In this document: positions 15,882-20,541 of the stretch, piece after piece | Layout of the letters: each line of letters begins with the position of its first letter | Position numbering within the stretch: position 1 is the stretch's first letter | From: CAZADS01 sp964483985 | Lineage (GTDB): Bacteria > Pseudomonadota > Alphaproteobacteria > Thalassobaculales > Thalassobaculaceae | Assembly: GCA_964483985.1 (NCBI GenBank) | Contig: CAZADS010000103.1 | Location: forward strand, 1-20,541 | Length of the DNA: 20,541 nucleotides | Reading direction: 5' to 3' | The notes under the pieces: model-generated | What the model saw: only the letters and a program-made list of their open reading frames with translations | What the model was told of the DNA's origin: nothing | Databases searched by the model: none | Made by a program: the position numbers and the translations under genes

Positions 15882-16882
15882 GAGAAAGGCCTTTCCAATG
15901 GATTACCAATATCTTGGACATCGGTAAATGCAAGTTTCAGATCTGGCCAAGATGCTCTTTTGGCTATCTTATAAACTTCCTCCATTTCCGTTCGGGCACT
16001 TACTTTATATCCATTAATGATTTCCTCTGATACTCCGGACTTTCTGAGGAAAGAGACACAACGAGAGATGGGATCATTTTTCCAAGCTTCATCAACTTCA
16101 CTTTGTTGCCTATAGGTCGCCGGATCAGAAGCCGTATGCCCATGTAAACGATAGGTGTTACAGAGAATGAACTGTGGACCACCCCCAGATCTAATCGTTG
16201 CCAACTTGGAACACACCGTCTCGTCCACTGCGATAATATCATTTCCATCTATTGCCTCTGCGGAGACGCCTAAGGCTTTGGCGCGAGCAACCGGCCCATC
16301 ACCAGAGGTCATGCTATCTGTGCGGGTCGTCGAAGCATAACCGTTTGATTCACATATAAAAAGTACAGGAAGATTAAACACACCGGCCCAATTTAATCCT
16401 TCTAAAAAAGGGCCACGGTTAATTGCGCCATCCCCAAATATAGTGCATGCTATTCTATCCTCGGCTTTTAATTTAATAGCATGAGCTGCTCCAGCCGCGA
16501 TATTGATATTGGCTGCGACGACCCCATTGGCTCCGAGCATACTTACACTGGAGTCGGCGATGTGCATGGACCCCCCCTTACCTTGGCACACGCCTCCCTC
16601 TCTTCCGAGTAATTCCAACATCATGGATAACGGATTAGCTCCCTTAGCGAGAGTATGTCCATGACCTCTATGGGTGGATAATAAATAATCACTATCCCGT
16701 AAATTTCTGCAAACGCCTGAGGCGATAGCTTCCTGCCCGACAGACAGATGAATAGCCCCAAGCACTAGCTGCTCATCATTAGCCTGTGCAGCAACTTCTT
16801 CAAAAGCTCGAATTCTTAGCATCGTTTCGAGATGATCAAGATATTTTGGCAAATCAACGTTCTGCATTCGTCTTAAAGCCAC
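15878..16882 (-). CDS. 2-oxoacid/acetoin dehydrogenase E1 component, alpha subunit
   Basis: A 334-residue TPP-binding alpha subunit. It has S-T-H-R-G-H-G-H, G-x-C-Q-G-K-G-G-S-M-H-I, and the TPP/Mg motif starting G-D-G at about 150-152 and ending with N180 in E-S-N-G-Y. The Y-R-x-x-G-H-x-x-x-D-P-type segment (R-L-H-G-H-T-A-S-D-P) follows. I chose the GTG at 16882 because AGGGAG sits six bases upstream and the length then fits the family. An ATG at 16867 is an alternative, and the ATG at 16945 would add 21 non-conserved residues. It is the first gene of a minus-strand unit with E1 beta, the duplicated protein and the barrel protein, and diverges from the queuosine transporter gene. TPP chemistry is secure; the substrate is unknown. 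Confidence 0.88.
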   Translation of the reverse strand: MALRRMQNVDLPKYLDHLETMLRIRAFEEVAAQANDEQLVLGAIHLSVGQEAIASGVCRNLRDSDYLLSTHRGHGHTLAKGANPLSMMLELLGREGGVCQGKGGSMHIADSSVSMLGANGVVAANINIAAGAAHAIKLKAEDRIACTIFGDGAINRGPFLEGLNWAGVFNLPVLFICESNGYASTTRTDSMTSGDGPVARAKALGVSAEAIDGNDIIAVDETVCSKLATIRSGGGPQFILCNTYRLHGHTASDPATYRQQSEVDEAWKNDPISRCVSFLRKSGVSEEIINGYKVSARTEMEEVYKIAKRASWPDLKLAFTDVQDIGNPLERPFS

Positions 16883-16973
16883 AATACTCTCCCTAAAGCA
16901 CAAACCTAAAATAACCATTCTAAAAAGGGACAAAGCTGCACGCAAGAGTGACTCCCTTAATAAATGAATTGGG

Positions 16974-17002
16974 TTGGCAGATCACAAACATAAGGGTATT
17001 AA
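16974..17002 (+). promoter_or_regulatory. Candidate sigma-70-type promoter for the VUT-queA unit
   Basis: TTGGCA (16974-16979) and TATTAA (16997-17002) are separated by 17 bases and match the consensus at five and four of six positions. Transcription would begin near 17009, leaving a leader of about 27 bases with the AGGGA ribosome site before the ATG at 17036. No equally good promoter was seen for the divergent E1 alpha gene. Confidence 0.45.
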
Positions 17003-17035
17003 GCGCCTTTAATGTTATTTCGCTTTAGGGACAAT

Positions 17036-17590
17036 ATGACACGAATTGAAACCAAGGGGTTATTTGCCGGTATCGCGGCAATGGGTCTGGTAGTACTTGT
17101 ATCGAATATCGCGGTAGGGTTTCCAATCAACGACTGGTTAACTTGGGGAGCCTTAACGTACCCAATAGCCTTTCTTGTAACTGATCTGATGAATCGGCTG
17201 TTCGGAGCAAGAATTTCCCGAATGGTGGTTTACGCCGGATTCGCCGTAGGCGTGATTCTATCATTTACGCTTGCAGATCCTCGAATTGCTATTGCTTCTG
17301 GCAGCGCTTTTTTAGTTGCTCAGCTAATTGATATTTCGATATTTAATCGCATACGTCAACAAACATGGTGGAAAGCACCCTTAATATCATCCTTCATTTC
17401 ATCAGCCATCGATACGGCACTATTTTTCTTCATAGCATTTTACGATTCCGGTTTACCTTGGATAACATGGGCAACGGGCGATTATGGCGCCAAACTTGTC
17501 ATGGCTGCCATACTACTTTTACCTTTTAAATTAATAACTGCGGCCCTTAAGGATGCTCTGCCACAAGGGTCCAACGACTCGACGGCTTAA
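17036..17590 (+). CDS. VUT-family queuosine precursor transporter (YhhQ-like)
   Basis: A 184-residue inner-membrane protein with about five or six hydrophobic helices, corresponding to the short form of the COG1738 family found in alphaproteobacteria. Recognisable parts are an N-terminal helix with S-N-I-A-V-G-F-P-I, then T-Y-P-I-A-F-L-V-T-D-L-M-N-R-L-F-G and a V-A-Q-L-I-D-I-S-I-F-N-R-I-R segment. Both the T-D and Q-L-I-D polar clusters are typical of this family. E. coli YhhQ imports preQ0 and preQ1, and other members import queuine or queuosine. The ATG at 17036 has AGGGA just upstream. An ATG at 17012 lies almost at the predicted transcription start and lacks an SD. queA follows six bases after the stop, which supports a queuosine role. 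Confidence 0.88.
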   Translation: MTRIETKGLFAGIAAMGLVVLVSNIAVGFPINDWLTWGALTYPIAFLVTDLMNRLFGARISRMVVYAGFAVGVILSFTLADPRIAIASGSAFLVAQLIDISIFNRIRQQTWWKAPLISSFISSAIDTALFFFIAFYDSGLPWITWATGDYGAKLVMAAILLLPFKLITAALKDALPQGSNDSTA

Positions 17591-17596
17591 TCCCTT

Positions 17597-18643
17597 ATGC
17601 ATGTTCGTCTTTTTGATTATCATTTACCACGAGAATTTATAGCTAAACGACCAATCCGGCCGCGAGATGCGGCTCGTTTGCTAGACATTACGAAATCACG
17701 ATCGCAAGATAAATTTATTCGGGATCTTCCCACAATCCTTAACGATAACGATTTATTGGTAGTCAATGATACCAAAGTTTTGCAATGCCGTTTGTCGGGG
17801 AAGATTAAAAACACTCGGATTGAATTAACATTGCATAAAAGAATTTCGAACGGTTGTTGGGCCGCTTTTGCTAAACCCGCTCGACGTATCCATCAAAACG
17901 ATGTGATAATTTTTAACAATACCATGGTGGCCGATGTGGTCTCCAAAAACGGAGGGGAAATTATTCTGGATTTTAAATGCGACGATACAGAGGTTTTAAA
18001 ATTAATGAAACTTCATGGCAGAATGCCAATACCTCCATATATTAAACGCATAAAGAGTGAAGGTCATGAAGATGATCGACAAGATTACCAATCTATTTTT
18101 GCCAACCGAACCGGTGCCATTGCTGCCCCAACCGCCAGCTTACATTTCACTTCAGAATTACTCACCTTGATCAAGAAGCGCGGAATTAAAGTCACGAATA
18201 TAACCTTGCACGTTGGTGCCGGTACTTTTTTACCCGTTACCAAAACTAATATTCTCGAGCATAACATGCACTCAGAATGGGCCGAAATTACGGATCAATC
18301 TATTCGAAAAATCAAACAAACGAGAGCTTCTGGTGGCAGAATTGTAGCAGTTGGGACGACATCTCTCCGAGTATTAGAGACTTGCGCTCTAAACGGCCAA
18401 TTAAAACCATTCACCGGTGAAACTAATCTATTTATTACGCCTGGCTTCAAATTTAACGTCGTTGATATGTTACTAACCAATTTCCACCAACCCCGCTCAA
18501 CCTTATTAATGCTTGTTTCTGCTTTTGCTGGACGCGAACGTATTCTGGACGCCTATAATCACGCAATAAAGAAGAAATATCGCTTTTTTTCCTACGGCGA
18601 TGCTTGCTTGATCTCCCGAAATAATGAGGAAAAAACTCTTTGA
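17597..18643 (+). CDS. queA: S-adenosylmethionine:tRNA ribosyltransferase-isomerase
   Basis: A 348-residue QueA. It transfers and rearranges the ribosyl part of S-adenosylmethionine onto preQ1-modified tRNA, giving epoxyqueuosine, the QueG substrate. Conserved stretches include F-D-Y-H-L-P near the N-terminus, L-V-V-N-D-T-K-V near 52-59, G-R-M-P-I-P-P-Y-I, G-A-I-A-A-P-T-A-S-L-H-F, L-H-V-G-A-G-T-F-L-P-V, N-F-H-Q-P-R-S-T-L-L-M-L and the C-terminal F-F-S-Y-G-D-A. The length is normal and the reading frame is intact. There is no clear SD; the start lies six bases after the transporter stop, so translation is probably coupled. The stop is TGA. Its partner tgt, often adjacent to queA in related genomes, lies 4.4 kb away on the other strand. 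Confidence 0.95.
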   Translation: MHVRLFDYHLPREFIAKRPIRPRDAARLLDITKSRSQDKFIRDLPTILNDNDLLVVNDTKVLQCRLSGKIKNTRIELTLHKRISNGCWAAFAKPARRIHQNDVIIFNNTMVADVVSKNGGEIILDFKCDDTEVLKLMKLHGRMPIPPYIKRIKSEGHEDDRQDYQSIFANRTGAIAAPTASLHFTSELLTLIKKRGIKVTNITLHVGAGTFLPVTKTNILEHNMHSEWAEITDQSIRKIKQTRASGGRIVAVGTTSLRVLETCALNGQLKPFTGETNLFITPGFKFNVVDMLLTNFHQPRSTLLMLVSAFAGRERILDAYNHAIKKKYRFFSYGDACLISRNNEEKTL

Positions 18644-18801
18644 CCGGAGTTGAGCATAAATTAATTTACAGGCTGCTATAAATCCATGTTTAAATCACCG
18701 TAAGCCTCATTTTAGGATACAAAATATTATTCGAATTTGGCTTGTTTTACACTTAATCAAGTTGACTCCTTTTGAATTCAGGAACCCACTGGGAGACTAG
18801 A

Positions 18802-20103
18802 GTGCGCAAACCAGACCAATTCCTTGAGTCTTTGTTCAAGGCAGCCGTATCTGCTGCAAACCCAACTTTGTGTCTTCCTTCCTTCCTCAACCAAACTTTA
18901 GACAAGCGTTCGATAGGTCGGACCATTGTCATAGGAGCAGGAAAAGCGAGCGCAGCTATGGCACAGACTACCGAGGAATTTTGGAAATCAAACTTTCCAG
19001 AACATATCTTGGAGGGCTTGGTCATCACACGATACGGGCACGGAGTCCCTTGTCAATGGATAGAAGTGGTAGAAGCTGCACATCCAATTCCAGACTCAAC
19101 TGGGCACGATGCAGCTATACGTTTGCTAACGGTTGCCAAGAACGCCAAGGCTGAAGATCTAGTATTATGTCTGATATCCGGCGGGGGCTCATCATTATTA
19201 TCGTTGCCTGCTGATGATATTAGCCTCGCTGACAAGCAAAAAGTAACCAGTGAACTCTTAAAGTCGGGTGCAACTATTCATGAAATCAATTGTGTAAGGA
19301 AGCATCTTTCGGCTGTCAAAGGAGGTCGCTTAGCTTCTGCTACGGCTCCAGCAACGCTTAAAACTTTCGCTATTTCAGATGTGCCTGGAGACCAACTTGA
19401 TGTCATTGCCTCGGGGCCGACAGTAGCGGATTCAACTTATTATAACGATGCTTTATTAGTCCTCGAAAAATATGGAGTAGAAGGAACCGAAGCGGTAATC
19501 AAAAGACTTTCCAAAAGTAATGATGAAACCCCCAAACCTGGGGATTCGATTTTCACGAAATGCGAAAATTTTTTAATAGCCACTCCACAAATAGCCCTAG
19601 AGGCAGCGGCCGAAAGAGCTAGATCGGTCGGAGTAACACCGATTATCCTAGGAGATGCAATAGAAGGTGAAGCAAAGGAGGTTGCAAGAGTGCACGCAGG
19701 AATTGCCAGTCAAGTTGCTCGACATAACCAACCATCAAAGCCTCCTGTTGTTTTGATTTCAGGCGGCGAAACAACGGTCACGCTGAAGGGGAAAGGTCGC
19801 GGGGGTCGGAATACAGAATTTCTTCTGTCATTAGCTATTAGCCTTGACGAGAGATCACCCGATTGTGTCCATAGAATCTCGGCGATTGCTTGTGATACGG
19901 ACGGTATCGATGGGACAGAGGATAACGCTGGCGCTATTTATCTTCCTGACACAATCCAAAGGGCAAAATCCAAAGGTATTTCTCCAGCAGATAACCTCGT
20001 TAATAATGACGGATACACGTTTTTTGAAAGTATTGGAAATTTAGTATTTTCAGGTCCTACCCTAACAAACGTTAATGATTTTAGAGCGATCCTGATCACT
20101 TAA
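18802..20103 (+). CDS. Glycerate 2-kinase (GckA/TtuD-type, MOFRL family)
   Basis: A 433-residue protein of the COG2379 class II glycerate kinases, which phosphorylate D-glycerate to 2-phosphoglycerate using ATP. The N-terminal domain has G-A-G-K-A-S-A-A-M at about 45-53 and the nucleotide-loop-like S-G-G-G-S-S-L-L-S-L-P at about 126-136, followed by S-D-V-P-G-D-x-L-D-V-I-A-S-G-P-T. The C-terminal MOFRL domain has S-G-G-E-T-T-V, G-x-G-G-R-N-T-E-F and A-C-D-T-D-G-I-D-G. I choose the GTG at 18802 because GGGAG lies six bases upstream; the frame stays open ten codons further to a TTG without support. Glycerate could come from glyoxylate, tartrate or hydroxypyruvate routes. The 158-base gap before it shows no clear promoter or terminator. 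Confidence 0.92.
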   Translation: MRKPDQFLESLFKAAVSAANPTLCLPSFLNQTLDKRSIGRTIVIGAGKASAAMAQTTEEFWKSNFPEHILEGLVITRYGHGVPCQWIEVVEAAHPIPDSTGHDAAIRLLTVAKNAKAEDLVLCLISGGGSSLLSLPADDISLADKQKVTSELLKSGATIHEINCVRKHLSAVKGGRLASATAPATLKTFAISDVPGDQLDVIASGPTVADSTYYNDALLVLEKYGVEGTEAVIKRLSKSNDETPKPGDSIFTKCENFLIATPQIALEAAAERARSVGVTPIILGDAIEGEAKEVARVHAGIASQVARHNQPSKPPVVLISGGETTVTLKGKGRGGRNTEFLLSLAISLDERSPDCVHRISAIACDTDGIDGTEDNAGAIYLPDTIQRAKSKGISPADNLVNNDGYTFFESIGNLVFSGPTLTNVNDFRAILIT

Positions 20104-20183
20104 TAGGTTGCTGGAACCGGAACAAGACATTGAATGGCTAGGGGGAATAATCATATCTGAATACCAAACGATTGGAGAAAATC

Positions 20184-20541
20184 ATGAATCAAAACCAATT
20201 TAGAAGTCGCGATTGGCAGTCACATCCCCCTTATTCCGTACCAAAGTATAAATCAACCTCGTTCCGTAGCCCTCAGAATCCCCTTATCCCACTCAAACAA
20301 ACAATTTCTGAATTAAGTGGCCCCATTTACAATCAAAATAATGTGAATCCACTAGACCATGACCTAACTAAAAACGCTGCCAAGAAAGGACATGAAGCAA
20401 TGGGGGAAAGAATAGTGGTAACTGGGCAGGTGATGGACGAGCGAGGTCGAGCACAACCGGAGACATTAATTGAGATTTGGCAATGCAATGCGGCCGGCCG
20501 TTATATTCATGTACAAGATCAACACAACGCTCCAATTGATC
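20184..20541 (+). CDS. pcaH: Protocatechuate 3,4-dioxygenase beta subunit (5' part only)
   Basis: The first 119 codons are present, then the window ends. The protein has the beta-subunit N-terminal arm (R-S-R-D-W then H-P-P-Y near 7-17, and P-L-I-P-L-K-Q-T). It continues into the intradiol-dioxygenase core: I-V-V-T-G-Q-V at 77-83, E-T-L-I-E-I-W-Q-C-N-A-A-G-R-Y with Y107 as the expected first iron-ligand tyrosine, and D-Q-H-N-A-P-I-D. Together with PcaG it opens the protocatechuate ring to 3-carboxy-cis,cis-muconate. The remaining Tyr and two His iron ligands would lie beyond the edge. GGAGA precedes the ATG. pcaG is expected immediately downstream. The 80-base gap from glycerate kinase holds no clear terminator. 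Confidence 0.9.
   Translation, partial: MNQNQFRSRDWQSHPPYSVPKYKSTSFRSPQNPLIPLKQTISELSGPIYNQNNVNPLDHDLTKNAAKKGHEAMGERIVVTGQVMDERGRAQPETLIEIWQCNAAGRYIHVQDQHNAPID

Overview
The window reads as a chromosomal segment of an AT-rich bacterium, most likely an alphaproteobacterium (inference). The clues are the short VUT-type queuosine-precursor transporter next to queA, a COG2379-type glycerate 2-kinase, a protocatechuate 3,4-dioxygenase and an AsmA-like envelope protein. Genes are tightly packed. No gap between genes exceeds about 160 bases, and I see no rRNA, tRNA, insertion sequence, phage gene or CRISPR array. Several genes use GTG starts, chosen here because a Shine-Dalgarno (SD) sequence sits at the right distance.

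Layout. (1) 1-2652, minus: a large AsmA-family protein running off the left edge. Next to it are a RutE-like nitroreductase (2737-3378, minus) and a divergent TauE/SafE permease (3507-4289). (2) 4393-9437: an amide or ring-nitrogen hydrolysis cluster. It holds a divergent M19 dipeptidase-like protein with an altered metal site, then an Asp/Glu-racemase-family protein, an amidase-signature enzyme, an acetamidase/formamidase and a NodB/PuuE-like deacetylase. (3) 9465-13209, minus: a tgt-queG-decarboxylase run. The tgt gene is broken by one in-frame TAG codon but is otherwise intact. (4) 13340-16882, minus: a four-gene unit of thiamine-diphosphate (TPP) E1 alpha, E1 beta, an unrecognised internally duplicated protein and a two-lobed alpha/beta-barrel protein, with no E2 or E3. 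(5) 17036-18643: VUT transporter and queA. (6) 18802-20103: glycerate 2-kinase, then the first 119 codons of pcaH at the right edge.

How the parts fit. The transporter, QueA, Tgt and QueG together can take imported preQ1 to queuosine in tRNA, so this is a queuosine-salvage locus split by the E1 unit. The most striking observation is the UAG inside tgt, whose product sets the decoding properties of tRNA-Tyr. It may be an assembly error, a recent null mutation, or a readthrough or reinitiation point. The most unfamiliar protein is the duplicated one at 14036-14854, linked to an orphan E1 pair. The right end (glycerate kinase, pcaH) and the hydrolase cluster suggest a heterotroph using nitrogenous and aromatic organic compounds.
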